Shown here: positions 48,114 through 57,024 of the stretch, piece by piece
Layout: the number at the start of each line of letters is the position of its first letter
How positions within the stretch are numbered: the stretch's first letter is position 1
NCBI GenBank assembly: GCA_030537195.1
Contig: JAUNOK010000006.1
Coordinates: forward strand, 1 to 64,000
Length of the DNA: 64,000 nucleotides
From: Eubacteriales bacterium
Lineage (GTDB): Bacteria; Bacillota; Clostridia; Lachnospirales; Lachnospiraceae
Reading direction: 5' to 3'
The notes under the pieces: model-generated
Told to the model about the DNA's origin: nothing
The model's database searches: none
What the model saw: only the letters and a program-made list of their open reading frames with translations
Position numbers and translations under genes: made by a program

Positions 48114-50643
48114 ATTGAGCCTCCATAAAGTCAAACAGCGTAGGGGTTTCTATCTCATTCTCTGCTTCCTGAAGATATCCAACACCATCTCTGAAATAGT
48201 CACAGCTCAGTTCTATTCCATAGCCATATCTTTTCATCTTTACTGCCGTCATTGGAACTGTCATTAAGCCTCCAAACGGGTCAAGAACCATATCACCTTC
48301 ATTGCTGTATCTGTTAATGATTCTTTCAACAATATCAAGCTGCAGTGGGCATACATGCATCTGCTGCCTGCGTCTGCTCTGTGTTGTATTAAGTGTTCTC
48401 ATTCTGTTTATATCATCCCATACGTCAAGGTTATTCCATGAACCGGGAGCGACAACCATAAATGTGGCTGGAAGCTTATCATTTTTATCTAACTCTTCCG
48501 CAAGCTTCACATGTTCTTCATAACTGTATACATTAGAACGGCTGTATTCCCTGTACACTCTCTGTAAATCATCAACATTAAATTCCTTAAGCTCATCTTT
48601 GCTTATAAGTCTGTCGCCTGAACTTCTCCAGTATCCGTGAGCGTCTATCTGCCATTGTGCCCTTGTATAATCTTCCTTGGTTTTCTTTACAGGATCATCC
48701 GCATATGCATTAGATTTATCTGTTGGAAGTTTTCTGAACAGGAGTATATATTCAGGACAGCCTACGCCCATCTTTGAACCGTCTTTACACTGTTCAGACC
48801 ATCCAAGGCGGTATGTCTGGTTATTCTCCCTGACCACATCTGTGACAACTGTTATCATGCCAAAATACTGAAATCCGTGTTTCATGTAGTGTTCTATACA
48901 CTGCGCATGAAACGGCTCTATTGTAGGCATTCCAGTTCCTGTAGCATTTCCAAATAATACCCTGTCTTTGACATGGATGGCTGCTACCCTGCCAGGTTCA
49001 AGAATCCTTAAAAGCTCCGGTGTAAGGAAGTCCATCTGCTCAAAGAACTTTTCTGTATTCTCGTTATGTCCGAAGTCGTTATAATTGGCGCTATACTCAT
49101 AATGGTTTCCGAATGGAATGGATGTGTGTATAAGTCCTACAGAATTACTCTCAATCCTTCTGCACTCTTCAACACAATCATCATTTACCGCCGTATAATG
49201 CTTTCCCTGTACTTTCACTGTCTCAACTCCCATCTTTCTCTCTAACCGCTTTATTTTAGATGCCGGACTTAAACCATATTTCTTTACAATATCCGTCATC
49301 TTCTTAACCATGTGATTGTGATTCTTCCATTTCTCAAGCAATGCTTCTTTAATCTGTCTTTCGTTCTCCATGTATATAATGTCTATAACAACTGTATCTG
49401 TCTGTAAGAACCTGTAGCATCTATGTACTGCCTGAATAAAATCGTTAAACTCATAATCAATGCCCAAGAATATCTCCCTGTGGCAGTAACGCTGAAAATT
49501 ACAGCCCGAACCTGATATTGATTTCTTTGTTGCAAACAGCTTGATTCTTCCCTGTGCAAAATCAATAACCCGCTTTTCTCTCAGGTCATAATCCTGTGAG
49601 CCGTATATATCTACAACTTCCGGTATTGCCTTAAGAATTGCTTTTCTCTCAGACTCTAAGTCATGCCACAGCAGGAAATGCTCCTCAGGCGAACTCTCTA
49701 CAATCTCTTTCATCTTTTCAACACGCTTGTCAATACTGTTTCTTTTTACTTCTGCAGCTTCCTTCAAGCCTGCTGCCGCTTCTGTAAATAACTGCATTTG
49801 TCCTGTTTTATCAGATGTATCTCCATAATGTATTGGTATCTCATGCCACCTTACATCAAGGGGAGGTAATACATATCCCTCATCGGAATATTCCGGATTC
49901 ACATCTGAAGGTTTCGTTATGAACAACGCCCATGATGAAACCCACAGCCAGAATTCATCTTCCATATTCGGGTATAATGTAAGATTGTTTGCCTTAGTGC
50001 TGTCTCTCTGAAAGAATCTTGTAAGTGCCTGGCCTGTATCCATCACCTCAAGATAGCCGGCATAATGTATAAGCTCTTTGTATTTGTTTGGACTTGGCGT
50101 TGCTGTTGCTACCAGCTTGTAAGGAACATTCTTGAACTTATCAAGAAATGTCTGGTATGTCTTGCTTCCAAAAGACCTTAAAACACTTGCTTCATCCAGC
50201 GATGTTGCAACAAAATAATCTGGTCTTATATCGCCATCTCTTACCCTTTCATAGTTGGTAAGAACAATACTGCTGTCACAGGATTCTACTTCTTCCATGC
50301 TTCTGCAATAAACAGGTGCATCATATCCAAGAACATTCACAGCGTCCTGTGTAAATTCCTGTTTTACTCCAAGCGGAAGAACAATCAAAGCCCTTCCGCC
50401 CTCATGATTTATTACCTGTTTGCAGAATTCTATCTCCTGTATGGTCTTACCTAAACCAAAACTTTCAAATAAAGCTCTTCTTCCACCTTTAAGTGCCCAT
50501 ATGACAGCATCCTTTTGATGTGGCTTTAATGCTTTGTTAATCTCTGCCGGATTTACTTCAAATCCGCTATCCTGTGCAAGTTCTATCTTGCTTTCTAAAA
50601 ACTCCTCGTATGTCATTTCTGAAAGGAACATCGTACGAATCAC
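48088..50643 (-). CDS. SNF2/DEAD-type helicase fused to a DNA methyltransferase
   Basis: An 851-aa fusion. Residues ~30-440 are a helicase with motif I FGLGKT, motif II LDEAS, and the helicase-C part RCYRFLQTDTVVIDIIY. Residues ~480-835 are an amino-methyltransferase with TSIPFGNHY (motif IV; usually SPPY/F) before DPFGG (motif I), the beta-class order. It could modify phage DNA while remodelling replication intermediates. The GTG at 50643 or the ATG at 50631 may be the start. Confidence 0.82.
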   Translation of the reverse strand: MIRTMFLSEMTYEEFLESKIELAQDSGFEVNPAEINKALKPHQKDAVIWALKGGRRALFESFGLGKTIQEIEFCKQVINHEGGRALIVLPLGVKQEFTQDAVNVLGYDAPVYCRSMEEVESCDSSIVLTNYERVRDGDIRPDYFVATSLDEASVLRSFGSKTYQTFLDKFKNVPYKLVATATPSPNKYKELIHYAGYLEVMDTGQALTRFFQRDSTKANNLTLYPNMEDEFWLWVSSWALFITKPSDVNPEYSDEGYVLPPLDVRWHEIPIHYGDTSDKTGQMQLFTEAAAGLKEAAEVKRNSIDKRVEKMKEIVESSPEEHFLLWHDLESERKAILKAIPEVVDIYGSQDYDLREKRVIDFAQGRIKLFATKKSISGSGCNFQRYCHREIFLGIDYEFNDFIQAVHRCYRFLQTDTVVIDIIYMENERQIKEALLEKWKNHNHMVKKMTDIVKKYGLSPASKIKRLERKMGVETVKVQGKHYTAVNDDCVEECRRIESNSVGLIHTSIPFGNHYEYSANYNDFGHNENTEKFFEQMDFLTPELLRILEPGRVAAIHVKDRVLFGNATGTGMPTIEPFHAQCIEHYMKHGFQYFGMITVVTDVVRENNQTYRLGWSEQCKDGSKMGVGCPEYILLFRKLPTDKSNAYADDPVKKTKEDYTRAQWQIDAHGYWRSSGDRLISKDELKEFNVDDLQRVYREYSRSNVYSYEEHVKLAEELDKNDKLPATFMVVAPGSWNNLDVWDDINRMRTLNTTQSRRRQQMHVCPLQLDIVERIINRYSNEGDMVLDPFGGLMTVPMTAVKMKRYGYGIELSCDYFRDGVGYLQEAENEIETPTLFDFMEAQYDKRGINS

Positions 50644-50677
50644 TCTGGCCAGAGTTCCAAGCTCCTTTCTGATATTT

Positions 50678-50815
50678 TTATTTCTCTGCTGCCCTCATGC
50701 ATTTATATGAGCAGTAGTATTTACCGCGTCTCTTGTATCCCCATGTTTCCTTGTTTATTGTTATTGCGGATACATATTTATCGCATTGTGCACAATAAAA
50801 CCCATAAGCATCATT
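50678..50815 (-). CDS. Short zinc-ribbon frame without a clear start
   Basis: A frame reading NDAYGFYCAQCDKYVSAI...YCSYKCMRAAEK holds two CxxC-like knuckles of a zinc ribbon. There is no ATG, GTG or TTG in frame after the upstream stop, and it overlaps the end of the 118-aa gene in a different frame. It may need a +1 frameshift from that gene, or may be a remnant. Confidence 0.35.
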   Translation of the reverse strand, partial: NDAYGFYCAQCDKYVSAITINKETWGYKRRGKYYCSYKCMRAAEK

Positions 50816-51167
50816 GCGCTTCTTTACTGGGAGACTTCGCCTTTCTGTCCGGCTTGTCCTTCTGTACTGTTACTGCATCGCTTAATGCAGAAATACAGAC
50901 TTCTAAAGACTTACAATGTTCTTCAATTACCTCACTTAAGCGGTTCTTGATATATTCAGCCGCATCATCAGCTATATCTTTCATGCCTGGGAGCTTGTAC
51001 AGCTCTGTATATCCTGCGTAATGGCTTCTATCCTCGCTTGGTTCTCCCTTAAATAAATCTGCCCCTGTAAGCTCTTCCTTGACGCGGTACATATCCAGTA
51101 CCATATTTGCACCATCTTCAATTGCAAGCCCCAGCTTGCCTATCTGTAACAATGTTTCCTGTGTCAT
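50811..51167 (-). CDS. 118-aa phage protein of unknown function
   Basis: A helical, charged protein, MTQETLLQIGKLGLAIEDGAN..., with a Lys-rich end. It starts as TAATG with the small membrane gene upstream. No family recognised. Confidence 0.6.
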   Translation of the reverse strand: MTQETLLQIGKLGLAIEDGANMVLDMYRVKEELTGADLFKGEPSEDRSHYAGYTELYKLPGMKDIADDAAEYIKNRLSEVIEEHCKSLEVCISALSDAVTVQKDKPDRKAKSPSKEAQ

Positions 51168-51253
51168 TAGTTGTCCTCTCCAGCTTTACAGAATCCGACG
51201 ATAACACTCGCTAATGCTGCTCCGGCTATAAAGCTTATTATCTCTGCAATCAT
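51167..51253 (-). CDS. 28-aa single-span membrane peptide (DUF3789-like)
   Basis: MIAEIISFIAGAALASVIVG... is one hydrophobic helix followed by a short polar end. It resembles the DUF3789 peptides of clostridial phages. Coupled by TAATG to the next gene; role unknown. Confidence 0.55.
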   Translation of the reverse strand: MIAEIISFIAGAALASVIVGFCKAGEDN

Positions 51254-51261
51254 ATATCCTC

Positions 51262-51759
51262 CTACTCCCTGTTGTTCTCTAGCAGGGCATTATAAAATTC
51301 AGGGTCCTTAAGCGGACGCTGTTCGTAATTTGCAAATTTTTTTGCGCGCGCAGGCGCTATATTATTTTGTTTTTGTTTATGTTTATATATGGCTACGGTT
51401 TCTCCTACGGATTGTGCTTCGGTTTGTACTACGCTTTCTCCTACGCTTTGTCCTACGGATTTGAAAGTGCAAATTTTATATTTATTAGGGCTTCCTTTCT
51501 TCCCTCTTTGGAATTCTATAAGGCCTGCATCTATTAATCTGTTCCTGTTCTCGACTAACGTAGCCTCTCTTGACATCTGACAACGAGACATTACTCGCTG
51601 GTTATCTACTTGTATCCACTCGCACCACCCAGCCATGTTATTAATACTAAGTAATTTGTAGTACAATAACTGCGCTGAGCCCGGCAAGTAATGACTTTCG
51701 AGCCACCTTTCAAACCCGTTCAGTTGTTTTATGTAGTCGATTCTCTGTTCTGTCCTCAC
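51262..51759 (-). CDS. Replication-initiation-like helix-turn-helix protein
   Basis: A 165-aa protein with an N-terminal winged-helix fold (YYKLLSINNMAGWCEWIQVDNQRVMSR) typical of phage DnaD/helix-turn-helix replication proteins. A short imperfect repeat follows (SVGQSVGESV and QSVGETV), then a basic tail. The GTG start overlaps the rusA stop. Probably acts at the phage origin, but no origin was identified. Confidence 0.65.
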   Translation of the reverse strand: MRTEQRIDYIKQLNGFERWLESHYLPGSAQLLYYKLLSINNMAGWCEWIQVDNQRVMSRCQMSREATLVENRNRLIDAGLIEFQRGKKGSPNKYKICTFKSVGQSVGESVVQTEAQSVGETVAIYKHKQKQNNIAPARAKKFANYEQRPLKDPEFYNALLENNRE

Positions 51760-52142
51760 TGCACCACCTCTTCCAATACCACCTCTATTCGTGGATTATG
51801 CTTGTCTATGAAGAAGTGGTCTTCAAAACCTACTATATTGTTCCAGCCATCATTATCCAGAACCTTGCACTTAACAAGTGCGTCCTGTATAAACTTATGT
51901 GCAACACCTGATATATTATCAAGGTCACGCTTTCTATTAGGCTCATAGAAAGTGTATTTAATCCTCACTGGATTATTTATATGAGTACGTTTTAATTTAA
52001 GCCTTATCGCGTTAGATATAATCATCTGATACTGCTGTTTCATGTCATTCCCGTCACAATGTCCATTATGAAAACATCTTTCCGCTTTAAGGTATTCATT
52101 CAATCCCGGCAGTGTGCCCTTGATTGTAAATGCATAGAGCAT
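51756..52142 (-). CDS. rusA: RusA-family Holliday junction resolvase
   Basis: A 128-aa resolvase with the motif RDLDNISGVAHKFIQDALV and DNDGWNNI, the conserved acidic cluster of RusA. It cuts four-way junctions made during phage recombination or replication. Confidence 0.9.
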   Translation of the reverse strand: MLYAFTIKGTLPGLNEYLKAERCFHNGHCDGNDMKQQYQMIISNAIRLKLKRTHINNPVRIKYTFYEPNRKRDLDNISGVAHKFIQDALVKCKVLDNDGWNNIVGFEDHFFIDKHNPRIEVVLEEVVQ

Positions 52143-52226
52143 CTTTCTCCTTTCCGCCTCCCGGCAAGTATGTAACCGAGAGGCTGGTTTTATTCTGCTG
52201 TGCGAAAAATGTGATATATTCAGCAG

Positions 52227-52544
52227 TTATAAATAAGACCTTCCATATCTTTCTCTGAAAACTTCTCTAGCCGGATCATCTTCATTTCCATAAAGACTTC
52301 TGTAGTATTCCTTTTCCCATGCAAGCTGACCTGCTATCTTACTCAGCTTTTCAGCAACGCTATTGTCATGTATCTGCCTTGTACCGCCTGCCATATTATG
52401 CTCAGCATCACATACAGGTATCTTTATTCCATCTTCTTCTGCAAGTTCCCTGATTCCTATACCGAACAGCAGATGATGTACTGTATGTGTAGGCTTACCG
52501 CAAAAGATACAGAATCCGTTATATTTCGTTAAAACACTTTTCAT
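52227..52544 (-). CDS. HNH-like zinc protein
   Basis: About 105 aa starting MKSVLTKYNGFCIFCGK. There is a CxxC pair, THTVHHLLFG and a later CDAEHN, an HNH-like arrangement found in phage recombination clusters. Nuclease activity cannot be judged here. Start at 52544 after GGAGGTG. Confidence 0.65.
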   Translation of the reverse strand: MKSVLTKYNGFCIFCGKPTHTVHHLLFGIGIRELAEEDGIKIPVCDAEHNMAGGTRQIHDNSVAEKLSKIAGQLAWEKEYYRSLYGNEDDPAREVFRERYGRSYL

Positions 52545-52545
52545 A

Positions 52546-53349
52546 CTACACCTCCCCAATCAAATCACTTGACCAGATAGGAGTTTTAAGTATCTTTGTA
52601 TGCTTGCAGTAATCACAGTGTTCGCACCTTACCGGATCTATGTCATTATTCTTTAATGCCAGTATCTTAGGTACATTATTCTCAACTTCCGCAAGAGCTT
52701 CATCAAGAAGAGACTGTTCACATGCTATAACCTGTATATCCGGCTCTTTCTCCTTTGATACCGCTGCTATAAAGAACGGCAGTTTCTTTCCTGTATTAAT
52801 TTCCACAACCTTCTGATAGACAGCTCCCTGAAGGTAATATCCCCACTCATGCAGAAAATTCATGTTGCCTGCATCTGCATGATAGAATGTCTTAGTTATG
52901 CTCTGGCATGTCTTAAGGTCAACAATGCACTTATCATTAATATAACTGTCAATCTTAATTTTCCATTTAGCACCAAACATATCAGCGGTCATTATTACCT
53001 GCTTTTCTCCGCTCATATATGCCATAAATAACTCATCTCGTTCACATCTGTTAATCATTTCATTGGCCTTAATATATTTAGCCATAAGTGAACCGTCTTT
53101 CTTAAACATACATGGATGCTGTGTCTTAAATACATCAAGCGTTCCCTCAAAATGTGCATCAACATAAGAACCAACCATAAGGGCATCTGAATCTTCCATA
53201 TTCTCAACCCATTCTTCATTGAGTTTAGCCATTGCATAGGCTTCACAACCAGGACGACCAAGTGAACCCACAAAATTCTTATACTGAGATACACTTAAAT
53301 ACTCTCTGTCCGCTTCTGTACTGTAATAATTTTCACTTGTTAATATCAT
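52546..53349 (-). CDS. PD-(D/E)XK exonuclease, DUF3799/RecE-like
   Basis: A 267-aa nuclease. YLSVSQYKNF is near the N-terminus, and the nuclease core KIKIDSYINDKCIVDLKTC supplies the D...DxK. A C-terminal Cys cluster (CEHCDYCK) could hold an iron-sulfur or zinc site. It would resect phage DNA ends to feed the annealing protein encoded next. Confidence 0.85.
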   Translation of the reverse strand: MILTSENYYSTEADREYLSVSQYKNFVGSLGRPGCEAYAMAKLNEEWVENMEDSDALMVGSYVDAHFEGTLDVFKTQHPCMFKKDGSLMAKYIKANEMINRCERDELFMAYMSGEKQVIMTADMFGAKWKIKIDSYINDKCIVDLKTCQSITKTFYHADAGNMNFLHEWGYYLQGAVYQKVVEINTGKKLPFFIAAVSKEKEPDIQVIACEQSLLDEALAEVENNVPKILALKNNDIDPVRCEHCDYCKHTKILKTPIWSSDLIGEV

Positions 53350-54146
53350 TCAGCAACACCTCCCATAGGATTAGGAACTTCCTCTTCTACCGGGAAATAA
53401 TCTTCCGCTTTAGCCTGTCCATCTTTAAGGGCTTTATATACTCCCTTAAGGTTAATAAATTCATCTTCCCCAAAATCTGCACAATTACGCTCTGCATACT
53501 TCTCTATCTGTTCTCTTGTTACCTTAAATTCTACCTTGAATGCATTAATAAGCTTGGTTACTCTTTCATTAATAGGCTCTTTGCCTATTCCTTTTCTAAC
53601 TGTTTCTTTACACTCTCCAACAGCCATATCAACAACATCTCCTGGTATAACTCCAAGAATGCAGGCTCTCATTCGTCTTGCGCCAAAATTAGCTGTTGCC
53701 TCATAAATATCCCTGCTGTCTGTAAGCTGATATGTACCCTTCTTAGTATCTCTCTTATGCTCTACTGTAAATATCTTAGTAACTCTCGTATTTGATTCCA
53801 AATCCCAAGCATAAGCCATCATCTCTGATGAGCCATTCTTCTGTTCAAGTTCAATAACTCCGTAATCAATATTACCCCAGTTCTGAGCAAGGGCTTCTGC
53901 AAGCCTTATAGATGGTCCCATAACTGTCTGTCCACCTCTTGGATAAGAATATATAGCCTGCTCTGCTAAAGTTGCCCTCTGGCACGTTCTCTTGATTCTC
54001 TCCATTGCGTCATATTCATCTCTTGGGAACTTCTTAGCCATAACTATTGCCCCCTGAACTTCCTGTGCCTGTCTGCTTATCATCATCTCTGTCTGTGATG
54101 TTTTAGAAACAGCCATCTGCTGTCCCATTGGTATCATGCTGTCCAT
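53346..54146 (-). CDS. Phage recombination protein, putative single-strand annealing type
   Basis: A 266-aa protein with SYPRGGQTVMGPSIRLAEALAQNWGNIDYG and ANFGARRMRACILG. It is regularly found between the PD-(D/E)XK nuclease and an SMC-like ATPase in clostridial phages. The gene order suggests a RecT-like annealing partner, but the family is not proved by sequence alone. Confidence 0.65.
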   Translation of the reverse strand: MDSMIPMGQQMAVSKTSQTEMMISRQAQEVQGAIVMAKKFPRDEYDAMERIKRTCQRATLAEQAIYSYPRGGQTVMGPSIRLAEALAQNWGNIDYGVIELEQKNGSSEMMAYAWDLESNTRVTKIFTVEHKRDTKKGTYQLTDSRDIYEATANFGARRMRACILGVIPGDVVDMAVGECKETVRKGIGKEPINERVTKLINAFKVEFKVTREQIEKYAERNCADFGEDEFINLKGVYKALKDGQAKAEDYFPVEEEVPNPMGGVAE

Positions 54147-54161
54147 TATTAATTAAACCTC

Positions 54162-55592
54162 CTATAATTCTGTAACTATTAAATCTGTATCATCTGTTGT
54201 TCTTGTTGCTATAAACTGCAGTCCCTTGTCCTTACATTTCTTATAAAGCTGATTTCTAAGTGTTGTAGAAAGCTTCTCCACACCATCAATAAGCAGAAGC
54301 TGTATTCCATTCGGCTTCTGCAGAGCTACATCAATGCATAAATCCAGCTTTTCACCTTCTGATAAATTACTGATTGGAAGTCCGTTAATAAGAGGTATAC
54401 CATTTTCAACTGAAAGTCCTTCAATTGGTATGCTGCATTCTTCCAGTATTTCACCCGGTAATGTTCGTGCTTTCTCAATCTTATCTGTGAGAATCTGTGA
54501 CTGCTCTGCCAGCTCATCTACCTGATTCTGAAGCATTATCATTCTGTCATACTCATTAATGTGAGCTTTCATATCTTCAATAGCTTGTGCCTGTTTACTC
54601 AGTTCAGATGTATCTCTTATATCCCTATCAACATACTCATTGTACTCAGCACATTGTGCGTTATATTCAGCAACGGAGGCCTCATAAGTTTTATCTGCCA
54701 GAGCAAGCTTATCTGCCTTATTAGATGCAAGACTGCTCTGTTCCTGCCTTAAACTTACAATCTGTCCTTCAAGTCTTGTAATATCCTCTGTTATCTGCTT
54801 ATCACGAGAACTGAACTCTCTTTCAATAGCAGCTTTTTCAATCTCTCTATCTGCCTCAAACTTACGGATTTTATTGTTCTTGTTCTCAATTACCTGCTTG
54901 GCACGCTCCACAAGCTGATTATCACGCTGAATACTTTCTATCTGTCTATAGATATCTCCGGCAGATGCATTTCTCCACTTCTCAGCGTCATAACCTTCTG
55001 GAAGTGTCCTGCCTATATCTTCTATAAACGCTATCTTATTTCTTCTGTCTCTGTCTATATTCCTTCTGTTCTGGTAATACTCTCCATTTTCACTCTGAAT
55101 GTCATTAAGAACTGCAAGAATATTCTGGTCATAATTAACCCATGCCGGTATCTCTCCAAACCACTGCTTAATAGTGTTCATATCCCAGTCATACTGAATC
55201 ATATCCAGAATGATTGCATTCTGCTGTTTCTTATCCATAGCCATAAACTCTATTGGATTAAGCTGCAAAGGAGTAAATATCTCCTTAAGAAAAGCTTCAG
55301 GGCTTCCTATTTCACGCCCATTCTGCTTGATAGATTTGTAATCCGCTCTATTAATACGGCTCTTTCTATCAATAGATAATCCGCTGTCCATCTCAATAAG
55401 AATTTCTCCTTCAACAGCTCCGCGTCTTACAATTACATCTCTGCCGGATTTATTAGTTAATGCATATCTGATAGCGTCAAGTACTGATGATTTACCTACA
55501 CCATTTGAACCTGAAAGCTCTATGCTTTCACCATTCATGTTAAATTCCCTAATACCCAGTATGTCTCGAATTTGAATCTTTGTTGTTCTCAT
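54162..55592 (-). CDS. SMC/RecF-like ATPase
   Basis: About 476 aa. Walker A LSGSNGVGKSS near the N-terminus, a long coiled coil (about residues 200-360), the signature NLSEGEKLDL, and Walker B LLLIDGVEKLS are all present. This is the layout of phage Rad50/SbcC-like ATPases that work with a nuclease. Start chosen at ATG 55592 after AAGGAAATA; the frame is open further upstream. Confidence 0.88.
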   Translation of the reverse strand: MRTTKIQIRDILGIREFNMNGESIELSGSNGVGKSSVLDAIRYALTNKSGRDVIVRRGAVEGEILIEMDSGLSIDRKSRINRADYKSIKQNGREIGSPEAFLKEIFTPLQLNPIEFMAMDKKQQNAIILDMIQYDWDMNTIKQWFGEIPAWVNYDQNILAVLNDIQSENGEYYQNRRNIDRDRRNKIAFIEDIGRTLPEGYDAEKWRNASAGDIYRQIESIQRDNQLVERAKQVIENKNNKIRKFEADREIEKAAIEREFSSRDKQITEDITRLEGQIVSLRQEQSSLASNKADKLALADKTYEASVAEYNAQCAEYNEYVDRDIRDTSELSKQAQAIEDMKAHINEYDRMIMLQNQVDELAEQSQILTDKIEKARTLPGEILEECSIPIEGLSVENGIPLINGLPISNLSEGEKLDLCIDVALQKPNGIQLLLIDGVEKLSTTLRNQLYKKCKDKGLQFIATRTTDDTDLIVTEL

Positions 55593-55746
55593 TATTTCCT
55601 TCAAAATTAAATACCATTTGCCCGTTTCGGGACTCCCTAAAGTTACCCATATACTGTCTGCGTCTTTCTTCCTCCTTATCCTGGCAGTCACATCTTTCTC
55701 CAGGGTCTAAAAGAGCACCACAGTAACTACATTCATAATTCCACAT
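55549..55746 (-). CDS. 65-aa zinc-knuckle protein
   Basis: MWNYECSYCGALLDPGERCDC has CxxC and CxC pairs of a zinc ribbon followed by a charged tail. GGAG precedes the ATG. It overlaps the SMC-like ATPase start by 44 bases. Role unknown. Confidence 0.6.
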   Translation of the reverse strand: MWNYECSYCGALLDPGERCDCQDKEEERRRQYMGNFRESRNGQMVFNFEGNNENNKDSNSRHTGY

Positions 55747-55823
55747 TGCTTTTTACTCCAAAATGGTCTACACTATTATTGAATTCTTATCTGAGTTGCG
55801 GTGTTGCCTCACTGCAGCTCTTT

Positions 55824-55982
55824 TTATATAGTTGGAAGTCTGTAAGCTCCTTCCGGCACAAAGCTGAATATCTCCAACAATCTCAGCCTTGTATACCACC
55901 GGGCAGCTAGCTCTGTGTTTCCATTCCTAAGATTCTCATTAATTCTCTTGTTGTAAGATATTATTAATCCTATTCTTCTCAT
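55824..55982 (-). CDS. 52-aa small early protein
   Basis: MRRIGLIISYNKRINENLRNGN... is a basic protein that starts by an ATGA overlap with the preceding small gene. No family recognised. Confidence 0.5.
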   Translation of the reverse strand: MRRIGLIISYNKRINENLRNGNTELAARWYTRLRLLEIFSFVPEGAYRLPTI

Positions 55983-56152
55983 GCTCTTACTCCCTTTCTC
56001 ATATTGATATTTCGTGCGAAGTTCTCTACAGCGGCCCTTAATCTATTCTGCCTAGCTTCTCTCTCCTCCGCTGTAAGTTCTTCTGGAGCAAAAGTATTAA
56101 CTACACTCCCATCGGGATATGTTATGGTGTTTTTTAATATGTATTTGTCCAT
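55979..56152 (-). CDS. 57-aa small early protein
   Basis: MDKYILKNTITYPDGSVVNTF... is followed by a Glu/Arg-rich helix and ends MRKGVRA. It overlaps the next gene as ATGA. Function unknown. Confidence 0.55.
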   Translation of the reverse strand: MDKYILKNTITYPDGSVVNTFAPEELTAEEREARQNRLRAAVENFARNINMRKGVRA

Positions 56153-56195
56153 GCAATCACCCGTTCTTTCTTTGTTATCTAATATTATTTAGTTA

Positions 56196-56282
56196 CTATT
56201 TGTCCTTATGTCTCGGTTCATTGCATAACATCAATATTGTCATGCAGATAATAGCCGTTATTGTTATTGCTGTATAATTCAC
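56196..56282 (-). CDS. 28-aa hydrophobic peptide
   Basis: A GTG start with GAGGAGGTGA upstream begins VNYTAITITAIICMTILML..., one membrane helix with a short charged tail. The strong ribosome site supports translation. Confidence 0.45.
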   Translation of the reverse strand: MNYTAITITAIICMTILMLCNEPRHKDK

Positions 56283-56305
56283 TCTCTCACCTCCTCGAAT
56301 AGATA

Positions 56306-56322
56306 ATCAAATTTAATTTGAT
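56306..56322. promoter_or_regulatory. Repressor operator copy 1
   Basis: ATCAAATTTAATTTGAT is a 17-bp palindrome identical to the one in the early promoter at 56920-56936. It lies just after the small XRE gene. Confidence 0.65.
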
Positions 56323-56323
56323 T

Positions 56324-56521
56324 TTAATGGTAAAAAATATTATCTAGTGGCATATTATATAATTCTGATAATCTAAGTCCTTGTGTAACAGTTGGCTCAG
56401 ATGTTCCCTTTTCCCAGTTAACTAAAGTGTTTTTTGAAATTTTCATATTTTTTGCCACTTCCTCCTGTGTTAAGCCTGCATTAACTCTGGCTGCTGCCAG
56501 ACTAATCTGTAATTTTTCCAT
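56324..56521 (-). CDS. Small XRE regulator (Cro-like)
   Basis: A 65-aa helix-turn-helix protein: LAAARVNAGLTQEEVAKNMKISKNTLVNWEKG. It is the third gene of the early transcript divergent from the repressor, the usual place of a Cro-like switch protein. Confidence 0.85.
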   Translation of the reverse strand: MEKLQISLAAARVNAGLTQEEVAKNMKISKNTLVNWEKGTSEPTVTQGLRLSELYNMPLDNIFYH

Positions 56522-56579
56522 TGAATTTTATACACTCCTTTCCCCCGTATAGCCTGATAGGACAGCCTTTAATATATTG

Positions 56580-56660
56580 TTACGCTTCTTTTCTGTTTAG
56601 CTTATAAAGCAATGCAACAGTGATAATACCTAATACTATCTGTATTATATCCAGTACCAT
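56580..56660 (-). CDS. 26-aa membrane peptide
   Basis: MVLDIIQIVLGIITVALLY... is a single hydrophobic helix ending KLNRKEA. AGAGGTGAGTGAG precedes the ATG. Role unknown. Confidence 0.45.
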   Translation of the reverse strand: MVLDIIQIVLGIITVALLYKLNRKEA

Positions 56661-56757
56661 CTCACTCACCTCTTTTCATATTACATTTCTATTGACAATA
56701 TATTTATATCAAGGTAATCTAGTAATGAGGTCGGGGAGATTTCTCTCCCCTCTTTCA

Positions 56758-56883
56758 TTATTGTAGGATTTCTCTTATGAGTTTTATTATCTCAATAAGT
56801 AAATCCAGTGAAGCGGTTGCGAATGCTAACTTGGTTAGGGTAGGCTTGCAATCGCTTCTTTTTTTACCTTGTTTCTTGCTCAT
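56758..56883 (-). CDS. 41-aa first early protein
   Basis: MSKKQGKKRSDCKPTLTK... is basic at the N-terminus and hydrophobic/helical after that. An AAAGGAGATAAAGAA site precedes the ATG. It is the first gene behind the repressed early promoter. Confidence 0.55.
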   Translation of the reverse strand: MSKKQGKKRSDCKPTLTKLAFATASLDLLIEIIKLIREILQ

Positions 56884-56912
56884 TTCTTTATCTCCTTTCC
56901 TTTAATGATTGT

Positions 56913-56941
56913 ATTTTAAATCAAATTTAATTTGATGTCAA
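56913..56941 (-). promoter_or_regulatory. Early promoter with operator copy 2
   Basis: Minus-strand TTGACA (56936-56941) and TAAAAT (56913-56918) have a 17-bp spacer, and the palindrome ATCAAATTTAATTTGAT (56920-56936) fills that spacer. Binding of the repressor here would block the early operon. A third, degenerate half-site ATCAAATT lies at 56949-56956. Confidence 0.75.
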
Positions 56942-56971
56942 TACTAAAATCAAATTATTTTTGTTTTTTTG

Positions 56972-57000
56972 TTGACTTATATAAAATTAAAATGTATTAT
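56972..57000 (+). promoter_or_regulatory. Repressor gene promoter
   Basis: TTGACT (56972-56977) and TATTAT (56995-57000) are separated by 17 bp, just upstream of the repressor start. Confidence 0.7.
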
Positions 57001-57024
57001 TCTTTATATAAGGAGGTTTTAGAT

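Noticed and set aside
51340..51480. CRISPR-like short repeats (tcctacgg words)
   Set aside because: They code for the SVG/TE repeats of the replication protein, and spacing and length do not fit a CRISPR array.
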